From G051903925 sp051903925 (GTDB taxonomy: Bacteria; Pseudomonadota; Alphaproteobacteria; Zavarziniales; Zavarziniaceae): 64,000 nucleotides of DNA. Positions within the stretch are counted from its first letter, which is position 1; each line of letters opens with the position of its first letter. Positions 23,535-31,632 of this stretch are shown here, piece by piece. Position numbers and translations under genes: made by a program. The DNA is taken from the NCBI RefSeq assembly GCF_051903925.1, contig NZ_CP173678.1:4712001-4776000 (forward strand). The letters run 5' to 3'. The notes under the pieces were generated by a model. The model searched no databases. It was not told the origin of the DNA and saw only the letters and a list, made by a program, of their open reading frames with translations.

Positions 23535-25787
23535 GACATGCCGGACGCCGGAGCGCCACCGGCCGCCTGCCCCGACCGGCCGTGGCGGGCGCGCCACAGC
23601 GCAGCGCCAGCGGCGACCGCCCGGAGCGCGCTGCGGCCAGGGCTGCTGGCGCTGGTGCTGGGCATCGCCCTGTGGCTGTCCCTGGCGCCGGGTGCCCGGG
23701 CGCAGGACCCTGCCCCGGCACCCAGTGCACAGCAGGTGGCGGCGATGGTCGCGACGCTGGAGGATCCCGCCCAGCGACAGAAGCTGATCGAACAGCTGAA
23801 GCTGCTGGTGGCGGCGGAGCAGGCGGCAGCACCGGCGTCGCCGCAGGTGGACCTGGTCGAGGATTTCCTGACGCGGCGCTGGCTGGGCCTGCGTCAGGGG
23901 GTGGAGGAACTGGCCGGGGCGTTCCGCGACCTGCCCAGCCTGGGCGCCTGGTTCGAGCGCCTGGGCAACGATCCCGCGGCGCTGCGCGAACTGGCGGAAC
24001 TGGTGCAGATGACGGCCATCGTCCTGGCGGTCGCCTTCATCGCCTTCTGGATCGCCGGGCGGGTGATGCGGCCGGTGCAGCGGCCGCTGGACCAGCGCCT
24101 GGCCACGACGCTGGGCGGCCGCCTGGCGTTGAGCGGGGCGTCGCTGATCCTGCACCTGGTGCCCGTCGCGGTGTTCCTGGCCGTGGGCCTGGCGGCGAGC
24201 AGCGTGCTGGACATGACCAATGGTGCGCGGGCCATGGTCCGCGCCGTGGTGTCGGGCGCGACCCTGGTCGAGCTGGCGGTGGCGGCGACGGTGCTGCTGT
24301 TCGCACCCGACGCGCCAGGGCGACGCCTGGTTCCGGTGTCGGATGAGACCGCCTATTACCTGAAGGTCTGGGTCCGGCGTCTGAGCCGGGTTGCGATCTA
24401 TGGCTATTTCGCGACCGTGGCGCTGGCGCAGGTCGGCCTGCCGGCCCGGGCAGCCCTGGCCCTGCTCAAGATCGTGGGCCTGGTGTTCACGGCGCTGCTG
24501 GTCGTCTTTGTCCTGCAGAACCGCAAGGGGGTTGCCGACTGGCTGGCCCGCCCGCGCGCCAGCACGGCCAGCGCCGCGACGCAGGCCCAGGTCTCGGCCG
24601 CGCGGCGCCGGCTGGCCGACGCCTGGCACATCCTGGCCGTGATCTGGGTCGTGGCGATGTATGGCATCTGGCTGCTGGACGTGGATGGTGGCTTCGCGCT
24701 GATCTTCCGCGGCAGCGTCCTGTCGGTGCTGATCCTGGTCCTGGCGCGGGTGGCCACCTATGGCCTGGGCATCCTGATCCGGCGCGGCCTGTCGATGCCC
24801 AGCGACGTCACGCAGCGCCTGCCGGCGCTGGAGAACCGGGCCAATCGCTACCTGTCAGTCCTGGCGCGGGGCGCCGGCATCCTGATCTGGGTCCTGGCTT
24901 TGCTGCTGGTCCTGGCGGCCTGGGGCGTCGACAGCTTTGCCTGGGCGGAGTCACAGGCGGGGCAGACGGTGCTGTCGGCCATCGGCAAGATCGTGCTGAC
25001 CGTGCTGGTCGCCCTGGTCATCTGGGAAGTCTCGCGCACCGCGATCGAGCGGGCCCTGCACCCGGGCAACGGCTCGATCGAGCGCTCGGCCCGGCTGCGG
25101 ACACTGCTGCCGCTGATGCGCAATGTGGTGTGGGTCGTGCTGGTGGCCCTGGTGCTGCTGACCGTGCTGTCGCAGATGGGTGTCGACACGGCCCCGCTTC
25201 TGGCCAGCGCCGGGGTCGTCGGCCTGGCCGTCGGCTTTGGCGCGCAGACGCTGGTCAAGGACATCATAACCGGCCTGTTCATGCTGCTGGAGGACACGGT
25301 GTCGATCGGCGACGTGGTGACGGTGGGCGGCCTGACGGGCACGGTCGAGGGCCTGACGCTGCGCACGATCCGCCTGCGCAATGCCTCGGGCGCGGTCTAT
25401 ACGATCCCGTTCAGCAACGTGACTTCGATCGAGAACAAGACCCGCGACTATGCCTATGCCGACATGGACGTGGCGGTGTCCTATGACACCGACCTGCGCC
25501 AGGCGATGGAAGCGATGCGCCTGGCCTATGACGACCTGAAGGACGCCCAAGCGCAGGACATCCTGGAGCCGCTGGAAATCCAGGGCGTGGAGACCATCAC
25601 CGGGGGCCTGGTCACCATCCGCCTGCGCATCAAGACGCGGCCCGGGCGGCAATGGGCGGTCGGGCGCACCTATCGCCAGGGGCTGAAGGCGCGCTGCGAC
25701 ACGATGGGCATCGGCCTGGGCGTTCCCTATGCCCGCCCGGCCAAGGATCCGCCCTGGCTGGACGCGCTGACCGACGGCACCGCCTGA
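23514..25787 (+). CDS. Large MscS-family mechanosensitive channel
   Basis: A 757-residue inner-membrane channel. It has a signal-like hydrophobic N-terminus ending GARAQD, a periplasmic region (about 65-155) and some ten membrane segments. The MscS core comes last: pore helix ASAGVVGLAVGFGAQTLVKD, the beta domain EDTVSIGDVVTVGGLTGTVE and the C-terminal cage domain. Such YbiO/YnaI-like channels release solutes on osmotic downshock. The ATG at 23514 is chosen; a second at 23526 is possible. The frame extends well upstream but overlaps nepR antisense there. It fits the stress block. Confidence 0.9.
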   Translation: MSLRMSSDMPDAGAPPAACPDRPWRARHSAAPAATARSALRPGLLALVLGIALWLSLAPGARAQDPAPAPSAQQVAAMVATLEDPAQRQKLIEQLKLLVAAEQAAAPASPQVDLVEDFLTRRWLGLRQGVEELAGAFRDLPSLGAWFERLGNDPAALRELAELVQMTAIVLAVAFIAFWIAGRVMRPVQRPLDQRLATTLGGRLALSGASLILHLVPVAVFLAVGLAASSVLDMTNGARAMVRAVVSGATLVELAVAATVLLFAPDAPGRRLVPVSDETAYYLKVWVRRLSRVAIYGYFATVALAQVGLPARAALALLKIVGLVFTALLVVFVLQNRKGVADWLARPRASTASAATQAQVSAARRRLADAWHILAVIWVVAMYGIWLLDVDGGFALIFRGSVLSVLILVLARVATYGLGILIRRGLSMPSDVTQRLPALENRANRYLSVLARGAGILIWVLALLLVLAAWGVDSFAWAESQAGQTVLSAIGKIVLTVLVALVIWEVSRTAIERALHPGNGSIERSARLRTLLPLMRNVVWVVLVALVLLTVLSQMGVDTAPLLASAGVVGLAVGFGAQTLVKDIITGLFMLLEDTVSIGDVVTVGGLTGTVEGLTLRTIRLRNASGAVYTIPFSNVTSIENKTRDYAYADMDVAVSYDTDLRQAMEAMRLAYDDLKDAQAQDILEPLEIQGVETITGGLVTIRLRIKTRPGRQWAVGRTYRQGLKARCDTMGIGLGVPYARPAKDPPWLDALTDGTA

Positions 25788-25951
25788 ACAGCGCGGACCG
25801 GGCAACTTCCGAATCGCGGCCGGGCATGCTTCCCTGTCACGATCCGGTACGCTAAAGCGTGCAGGCTTCGCATGCCGGTCCACCTGCATCGCCAGGATGC
25901 GGGATGGACAGGGCACACGAGATTGTCGCGTCTGGAGGCAAGAGAGGGTCC

Positions 25952-26569
25952 GTGAACGTCATCAGGTTCGTCACGCGTCGGCTGTTCATCGTGCTGTGCC
26001 TGATGGCGGCAGCCCCGGCCATGGCCGCGGACACGCCCACGGCACAGGCCATTACCGGGTTCCATGGCGCGCTGACCGTCGCCATGCAGCAGAGCGAGAA
26101 GCTGAAGTTCGAAGGCCGCACCGCCGTTATCCAGGCGGCGGTGGAGCGCACCTTCGACATTCCCGCGATCACCCGCCGCGTCGTCGGCTCCGCCTGGCGG
26201 CAGATGTCGGACGAGGACAAGGCCAAGGTGGGCCAGGCCTTCACCCGCCTGGCCGCGGCCACCCTGGCCAGCCAGTTCAAGAGCTATTCCGGCGACACGT
26301 TCGAGACGGGCGAGGCCGTGCCCCAGGCCGACAACCGGGTGCTGCAGCGCAGCCGCCTGGTCTTCGTCGACGGCTCCACCCCCGTCAATTTCGACTATGT
26401 GATGCACGAGGCCGGCGGCAGCTGGCGCGTCGTCGACATCTTCCTGGACGGCCGCGTGAGCGAGGTCGAGCGCCGGCGCGAGGAGTTCATCTCGATCCTG
26501 CGGGCCGGCGGCGTTCCCGCCCTGCTGGACGCGATCGACCGCAAGGTCGCCTCCCTGAGCCGGACCTAG
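25952..26569 (+). CDS. MlaC/Ttg2D family phospholipid-binding protein
   Basis: A 205-residue periplasmic protein starting at GTG (25952) behind a GAGAGG ribosome site. The signal peptide is about residues 1-25 (LFIVLCLMAAAPAMA). The mature part has FDIPAITRRVVGSAWRQMS and YVMHEAGGSWRVVDIFLDG, which define the MlaC/Tol_Tol_Ttg2 family that shuttles phospholipids, or in HpnM hopanoids, between membranes. No mlaBDEF genes are adjacent. It is 2 bases upstream of the polyketide synthase, so it may carry that lipid product (inference). Confidence 0.88.
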   Translation: MNVIRFVTRRLFIVLCLMAAAPAMAADTPTAQAITGFHGALTVAMQQSEKLKFEGRTAVIQAAVERTFDIPAITRRVVGSAWRQMSDEDKAKVGQAFTRLAAATLASQFKSYSGDTFETGEAVPQADNRVLQRSRLVFVDGSTPVNFDYVMHEAGGSWRVVDIFLDGRVSEVERRREEFISILRAGGVPALLDAIDRKVASLSRT

Positions 26570-26571
26570 CC

Positions 26572-27660
26572 ATGCCTGCGGACGGCGGGGACGCTTCGGC
26601 CCTGCCGTCCGGCCCCCCGGTGGCCCGCATTGCCGCGCTGGCGACCGCGGTCCCGCCCTACACGCTGGCGCAGGAGGACGTGGCCCAGGCGGCCATCGCC
26701 TATTTCGCGCGCCACGCGGCGGAGCTGGAACGGCTGGTGCCGGTCTATGCCAATTCCGCCATCGCCACGCGCCATTCCTGCGTGCCGCTGGACTGGTACA
26801 GCGACTCCCACGATTTCCGCGAACGCAACGACCTCTATCTCGATAACGCGGTGGCCCTGCTGGCCCAGGCGGCCCAGCGCGCGCTGGACCAGGCCGGGCT
26901 GCAGGCAGGCGATGTGGACGGACTGATCACCGTCTCGTCCACCGGCATCGCGACCCCGGCCCTGGACGCCCGCCTGATGGCGCGGCTGCCCCTCCGCCGC
27001 GATGTGGAGCGGCTGCCGGTCTTTGGCCTGGGCTGTGCCGGCGGCGTCCTGGGCCTGGCGCGCGCGGCGCAGATGGCGCGCGCCGCGCCGGCCAAGCGCT
27101 ACCTGCTGCTGGTCGTGGAATTGTGCGGCCTGACCTTCCGCGTGGGCGACCGGTCCAAGAGCAACATCATCGCAACCGCCCTGTTCGGCGACGGCGCCGC
27201 CGCCGCCATCGTGACCTGTGCCGCGGATCGCGGGCCTGCGGTGCGCGACTGGGCCGAGCACACCTTTCCCGACAGCCTGGACGTGATGGGCTGGGACGTC
27301 GGCAATGACGGGCTGAAGGTGATCTTCAGCAAGGAAATCCCAGGCCTGGTCGAGCGCGACGTGCGCGCCCTGGCGCTGGAGTTCCTGGCGCGGCACGGCC
27401 TGGGCCTGGGCGAGGTCGCCGGCTTTGTCTGCCATCCCGGCGGGGCCAAGGTCCTGGCCGCGCTGGAGACCGCCTTCGACCTGGCGCCTGGTGGCCTGGA
27501 CCTGGCGCGCAAGGTCCTGCGCGAGCATGGCAACATGTCGGCCCCCACTGTCCTGTTCGTGCTGCGCGAGGCACTGGACGCCGGTGCGGCCGGCCCGCAC
27601 CTGATGACGGCGCTGGGGCCCGGCTTCTCTGCCGCGCTGGCGCTGCTCGACCTCGACTGA
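26572..27660 (+). CDS. Type III polyketide synthase
   Basis: A 362-residue chalcone/stilbene synthase-fold enzyme with a complete Cys-His-Asn triad: Cys155 (FGLGCAGG), His288 (VCHPGG) and Asn321 (HGNMSAPT). Bacterial members condense malonyl-CoA onto acyl starters to give alkylresorcinols or alkylpyrones. The next gene is an ICMT-type methyltransferase, like the srsA-srsB pair for methylated phenolic lipids in Streptomyces (established there). The Mla-type lipid carrier just upstream suggests a membrane lipid product. No fatty-acid synthase genes of the Azotobacter ars type are adjacent, so the starter would come from general metabolism. Confidence 0.92.
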   Translation: MPADGGDASALPSGPPVARIAALATAVPPYTLAQEDVAQAAIAYFARHAAELERLVPVYANSAIATRHSCVPLDWYSDSHDFRERNDLYLDNAVALLAQAAQRALDQAGLQAGDVDGLITVSSTGIATPALDARLMARLPLRRDVERLPVFGLGCAGGVLGLARAAQMARAAPAKRYLLLVVELCGLTFRVGDRSKSNIIATALFGDGAAAAIVTCAADRGPAVRDWAEHTFPDSLDVMGWDVGNDGLKVIFSKEIPGLVERDVRALALEFLARHGLGLGEVAGFVCHPGGAKVLAALETAFDLAPGGLDLARKVLREHGNMSAPTVLFVLREALDAGAAGPHLMTALGPGFSAALALLDLD

Positions 27661-27667
27661 CGGCGCG

Positions 27668-28198
27668 ATGGCGGTGCTGCCGGTGGTCCTGGCGCTGGTC
27701 GCGGCACAGCGCCTGGCGGAGCTGGTCCTGGCGGCACGCAATACCCGGGCCCTGCTGGCGCGCGGCGGGCGCGAGGTGGGTGCCGCCCACTATCCCCTAT
27801 TCATCGTCCTGCACGGCGCGTGGCTGGCGGCGCTGGCGCTCCTGGTGCCCTGGGATACGCCCCCCAGCTGGCCGTTGCTGGGCCTGCTCGTCGTCCTGCA
27901 ACTGGGCCGTGCCTGGGTCATTGCCAGCCTGGGCCCGTTCTGGACGACGCGCATCATCACCCTGGACGGCGCGCCGCTGGTCCGCCGCGGGCCCTATCGC
28001 CTGGTCCGCCATCCCAACTACCTGGTCGTCTCGGCCGAGATCGTGACCCTGCCCCTGGCCTTTGGCGCCGGCTGGATCGCCGTCGCCTTCGCCGCCCTGA
28101 ACGCGGTCCTGGTCGCCTGGCGGATCAGTGTGGAGGAAGCGGCCCTGGCGCCCCGCTCGGCCCGCCCGGGGACAATGGCGGGATCGGCCGGCCCCTGA
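27668..28198 (+). CDS. Isoprenylcysteine carboxyl methyltransferase family protein
   Basis: A 176-residue membrane methyltransferase with about four segments. The family core RRGPYRLVRHPNYLVV carries the SAM-binding and catalytic positions. It lies 7 bases after the type III polyketide synthase gene, the arrangement in which such enzymes O-methylate alkylresorcinols (SrsB). The last 74 bases overlap the convergent DHA2 exporter gene, and the C-terminal 25 residues are probably unstructured. Confidence 0.88.
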   Translation: MAVLPVVLALVAAQRLAELVLAARNTRALLARGGREVGAAHYPLFIVLHGAWLAALALLVPWDTPPSWPLLGLLVVLQLGRAWVIASLGPFWTTRIITLDGAPLVRRGPYRLVRHPNYLVVSAEIVTLPLAFGAGWIAVAFAALNAVLVAWRISVEEAALAPRSARPGTMAGSAGP

Positions 28199-29708
28199 CC
28201 AGCAGGACCAGCAGCACGCCCAGCACGGCAAAGGCGGCCAGGGCCGCCCAGGCATGATTGATCGCCTCGACCAGGGCGGCGCGCTCGACCAGGGGGCGGA
28301 TCGCGTCCTGCGTCGCCTGGTCGACCGGCCCCAGCGGCACGCCTGTGAAACGCGCAGGGTCCAGCCCGACCGCCACGGCCGTCGCCCGGTCGCCGGCGCG
28401 CAGCCGCTCGGCGATCGCCTCGCCCGCGCCATAGGCGGTGCCGTGGATCACCGTGTCGGTCAGGGCGATGCCGACCGCGCCGCCCAGGTTGCGCAGCAGG
28501 TTGAACAGCGCGCTGGCATCGGGCACCCCCTCCGGCGCCAGGTGGCCAAGGGCGATGCGGGTCGGCGGCAGCAGGCACAGCATGATGGCGACGCCGCGGA
28601 TCGCCTGGGGCAGCGCCATCTCCCAGAAGTCGGTCTGCCAGGTCTGGCCACTGCTGAGGCCCAGGCCCAGGGCGAACAGCGCGAAGCCCGCCAGCGCCAG
28701 GACGCGGCAGCCCACGACGCGCTCCGCCAGGACGACCAGCGGGGCTGCCACCAGTTGCGCGATGCCGGTCACCAGCATCACCTCGCCGATGCGCAACGGC
28801 TCCGCCTCGCGCACGAAGGCCAGGAAGACCGGCATCAGGTAGGTGGCGCCATAGAGGCCCGTCCCCAGCAGGAAGCTGAGCGCGCAGCCCAGCGCGAAGT
28901 CGCGGTCGCGCAACTGCCGCAGCACCACGATGGGATCGGGTGCGGCCAGCGTGCGCCACACGAACAGGCCGCCGCAGCCCAGCAGCAGGGCGACCAGGAC
29001 CAAACTGGCCGGCGTCGTCCAGCCCAGGCGCGGCGCGTCCTTCACCGTCAGTTCCAGGCTGGCCAGCGCCACCACCAGCAGCGCCAGCGCCAGCCAGTCC
29101 AGCCGGCGCACCACCTGCCAGTCGGCCGGCACGCGGCGCAGGGCGGTCCAGCCGACAGCCGCCGCCAGCAGGCCGGGGACGACGTTGACCAGGAACAGCC
29201 AGTGCCAGCTGAAGGCCTGCGTGATGCTGCCGCCGATATAGGGTCCCAGCGTCGGCGCCAGCACGGCCAGCAGGCCAGCGATCGTCGTTGCCAGGGGCTG
29301 CGACCGGCCCGGGAAGATCAGGAACACGGCCGAGAAGACCGACGGGATGATGGTCCCTGCAAAGGCGCCCTGGACCGTGCGCCAGGCCAGCAGCGCGGGC
29401 AGCGTGTCGCTCAACGCGCAGCCGATGCTGGCGGCAGTGAAGCCAAGGATGGACAGCGTGAACAACCGGGCCATGCCCAGCATGCGGGTCAGCAGCCCGG
29501 TCAGCGCGATCGCGACCACCTCCGCGATCAGGTAGACGGTCTGCACCCAGCTGATCCGGTCGGGCGTGGTGCCGACGCCCAGCTGGATCTCCGGCAGGGC
29601 GGTCGCCACGATCTGGATGTCCAGCACGGCCATGAACAGGCCGGTGCACATGGCCAGGAAGCCAACCCAGGCGCGCCAGCCCGGCCCGTCCGCCGCCGTG
29701 TCCCTCAT
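28125..29708 (-). CDS. DHA2-family multidrug MFS transporter (EmrB/QacA type)
   Basis: A 527-residue protein with 14 predicted membrane segments. It has the DHA2 opening FMAVLDIQIVATALPEIQ, then SWVQTVYLIAEVVAIALTG, and the motif-C-like region ALLAVLAPTLGPYIGGSIT. It should export hydrophobic drugs or lipids by proton antiport. No HlyD-type adaptor gene is beside it. It overlaps the methyltransferase gene at the 3' end. Confidence 0.9.
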   Translation of the reverse strand: MRDTAADGPGWRAWVGFLAMCTGLFMAVLDIQIVATALPEIQLGVGTTPDRISWVQTVYLIAEVVAIALTGLLTRMLGMARLFTLSILGFTAASIGCALSDTLPALLAWRTVQGAFAGTIIPSVFSAVFLIFPGRSQPLATTIAGLLAVLAPTLGPYIGGSITQAFSWHWLFLVNVVPGLLAAAVGWTALRRVPADWQVVRRLDWLALALLVVALASLELTVKDAPRLGWTTPASLVLVALLLGCGGLFVWRTLAAPDPIVVLRQLRDRDFALGCALSFLLGTGLYGATYLMPVFLAFVREAEPLRIGEVMLVTGIAQLVAAPLVVLAERVVGCRVLALAGFALFALGLGLSSGQTWQTDFWEMALPQAIRGVAIMLCLLPPTRIALGHLAPEGVPDASALFNLLRNLGGAVGIALTDTVIHGTAYGAGEAIAERLRAGDRATAVAVGLDPARFTGVPLGPVDQATQDAIRPLVERAALVEAINHAWAALAAFAVLGVLLVLLVRGRPIPPLSPGGPSGAPGPLPPH

Positions 29709-29730
29709 CGCCAGGCCGGCCGGCGCCCCC

Positions 29731-30147
29731 TCACCCCGGCGGATTCTCCGGGAATTCGGGCAGGCCCGCCGGGCGGTGCGCCCAGGGTGCGGCCGTGTCG
29801 GTCCACACGGTCAGCGCCGGCGTCAGCCAGGAATCGTCGTCCATGCTGCCCGCCTTGACGACCCAGATGGCGGGCATTGCCTCCACGTCGCTGAACAGGG
29901 GCGTCCCGCAGTCGGGGCAGAACTTGCGCGTGACGAAGTTGCCGGACTTGGCCTGGGACCGGTAGTTCCGAACCTCTCCCGCGGTGATGTGGAATGCCTC
30001 GCGCGGGACCACGACGACCGAGGCCGGCTCCCCGCCGGAAACGTAGCGGCATTCGCGGCAATGGCAGAAGGCGAACATCATCGGCTCCGCATCGACGCGG
30101 TAACGGACCTTGCCGCACATGCAGCCGCCGGTGAACGGTGCGACCAT
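29731..30147 (-). CDS. GFA family (CENP-V/Gfa-like) zinc protein
   Basis: A 138-residue protein with the GFA cysteine pattern: GGCMCGKVRY, then FCHCRECR and FCPDCGTPLF, which bind two zinc ions. Family members were linked to glutathione-formaldehyde chemistry, though most have no proven role. It lies 22 bases upstream of the DHA2 exporter on the same strand. A second family member is at 45318-45710. Confidence 0.88.
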   Translation of the reverse strand: MVAPFTGGCMCGKVRYRVDAEPMMFAFCHCRECRYVSGGEPASVVVVPREAFHITAGEVRNYRSQAKSGNFVTRKFCPDCGTPLFSDVEAMPAIWVVKAGSMDDDSWLTPALTVWTDTAAPWAHRPAGLPEFPENPPG

Positions 30148-30321
30148 CGCGAATCCTTCCCCTGTCCCTGTCGTCATTCCCTTGGCCCCACCTAAGCGCG
30201 GCGCGGCCTGCTTGTGCAAGGTCGTCGCGCGGGCGGCCTTGGCCCTCGCCCTGCACGGCGGGGCCGTGTCACCATGCGCGCCGAATGGGCAGGGCGCTGC
30301 GGCGGCGCGGGGGGCAAGACG

Positions 30322-30789
30322 ATGGCAGGACGGATCGACGAGCGGCTGCGGGAGTTGGGGATCGAGCTGCCCGTGCCGGCAGCGCCTGCGGCCAACTACG
30401 TCCCCTATGTCCTGGTCGAGGGGCAATGCCACATCGCGGGCCAGTTGCCCGTCTCCAACGGCAACCTGGTGTTCAAGGGCAAGGTCGGCTCCGAACTGAC
30501 GATCGAAGGCGGCTACCGGGCGGCGCGGCTGTGCGCCATCAACCTGCTGGCGCAGCTGCGCGTCGCCTGCGACGGCGACCTGGACCGCGTCGCGCGCGTC
30601 GTGAAGCTGGGCGGCTATGTGTTCTGCGGCGACGGCTTCACCGAACATCCGAAGGTCGTCAACGGCGCGTCGGACCTGATGGCGGACGTGTTCGGCGACG
30701 CCGGGCGTCATGCCCGCATCGCCGTCGGCTGCCCCTCCCTTCCGCTGGGCGCCGCGGTCGAGGTCGACGGCCTGTTCGAGATCTATTGA
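30322..30789 (+). CDS. RidA family protein (YjgF-like, long form)
   Basis: A 155-residue protein of the RidA superfamily branch that opens RLRELGIELPVPAAP and contains HIAGQLPVSNG and a C-terminal ARIAVGCPSLPLG. The canonical C-terminal Arg site is altered relative to the 3857-4252 paralogue, so deaminase activity is uncertain. It is 5 bases upstream of a GDPD gene, a pairing I recall as common in Alphaproteobacteria. Confidence 0.85.
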   Translation: MAGRIDERLRELGIELPVPAAPAANYVPYVLVEGQCHIAGQLPVSNGNLVFKGKVGSELTIEGGYRAARLCAINLLAQLRVACDGDLDRVARVVKLGGYVFCGDGFTEHPKVVNGASDLMADVFGDAGRHARIAVGCPSLPLGAAVEVDGLFEIY

Positions 30790-30794
30790 GCGCC

Positions 30795-31535
30795 ATGGAC
30801 TGGCTGACCCGCCGGCCGATCGCCCATCGCGGCCTGCACGGCCGCTGGATCGACGGGGCCCGCCGGCCAGAGAACACCCGCGCCGCGTTCCTGGCGGCAA
30901 TCCGCCATGGCTATGGCATCGAGCTGGACCTTGTGCTGAGCGGCGACGGCGTCGCCATGGTGTTCCATGACGAGGCCCTGTCCCGCCTGACCGGCCGGCC
31001 GGGGCTGGCGGCGGACCATGACGCGGCCACGCTGGGCACGTTTGCCGTCCTGGGCACGGCCGAGACGATCCCGACCCTTGCCCAGGTGGTGCGCCTGGTC
31101 GACGGGCGCGCGCCATTGGTGATCGAGATCAAGGGCTGTGGCGCGCTGACCCCCGTCCTGGCGGAGGCAACCGCCCGGGCGCTGCACAAGTACCAGGGGC
31201 CGCACTGCATCAAGTCCTTTGATCCGGCCGCGCCCGCCTGGTTCCGCACCCACGCGCCAGCCGTGCCGCGCGGCCTGGTCGCGATGCGCGCCAGCGACTG
31301 GGACGAGGGCGAGATCGGGGCCGAGCGCGCGCGCCTGCTGGAACAGCTGGCCGACCTGGACCGGGTCGGCGCGTCGTTCGTGTCCTATGACATCAACGCC
31401 CTGCCCAACCGGGCGGTGGCCCAGGCCCGCGCCAGCGGCCGCGCCGTCATCACCTGGACCGTGCGCAACGCCCGCCAGCGCGCCCGCGCCGCGGCTTTTG
31501 CCGACAACATCGTGTTCGAGAACTGGCTTCCGTGA
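30795..31535 (+). CDS. Glycerophosphodiester phosphodiesterase family protein
   Basis: A 246-residue cytoplasmic TIM-barrel hydrolase with IAHRGLHG, RRPENTRAAF, IELDLVLSGDG, VFHDEAL and IEIKG, the conserved metal and catalytic positions of GDPD (UgpQ-like). It would release sn-glycerol-3-phosphate from deacylated phospholipids. No signal peptide is present. It forms a two-gene unit with the upstream RidA protein. Confidence 0.9.
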   Translation: MDWLTRRPIAHRGLHGRWIDGARRPENTRAAFLAAIRHGYGIELDLVLSGDGVAMVFHDEALSRLTGRPGLAADHDAATLGTFAVLGTAETIPTLAQVVRLVDGRAPLVIEIKGCGALTPVLAEATARALHKYQGPHCIKSFDPAAPAWFRTHAPAVPRGLVAMRASDWDEGEIGAERARLLEQLADLDRVGASFVSYDINALPNRAVAQARASGRAVITWTVRNARQRARAAAFADNIVFENWLP

Positions 31536-31564
31536 AGGCCCTTGCGCCGGCATCCTGCGCGGCG

Positions 31565-31610
31565 GCCTTCGGCCTGCTCAGGATGACGAGCGTCTGCATC
31601 GGGCAGACGC
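31565..31610. terminator. Hairpins between convergent genes, possible bidirectional terminator
   Basis: Two stems lie between the GDPD stop (31535) and the sorbosone-dehydrogenase stop (31633): GGCCTTCGGCC near 31565, and a perfect eight-base stem GCGTCTGC-N5-GCAGACGC at 31590-31610. No clear T-run follows. The nearby CTCAGGATGACGAG text links it to the repeat family seen at 6380. Confidence 0.55.
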
Positions 31611-31632
31611 CTCGACGCATGAAAGGGCGACG

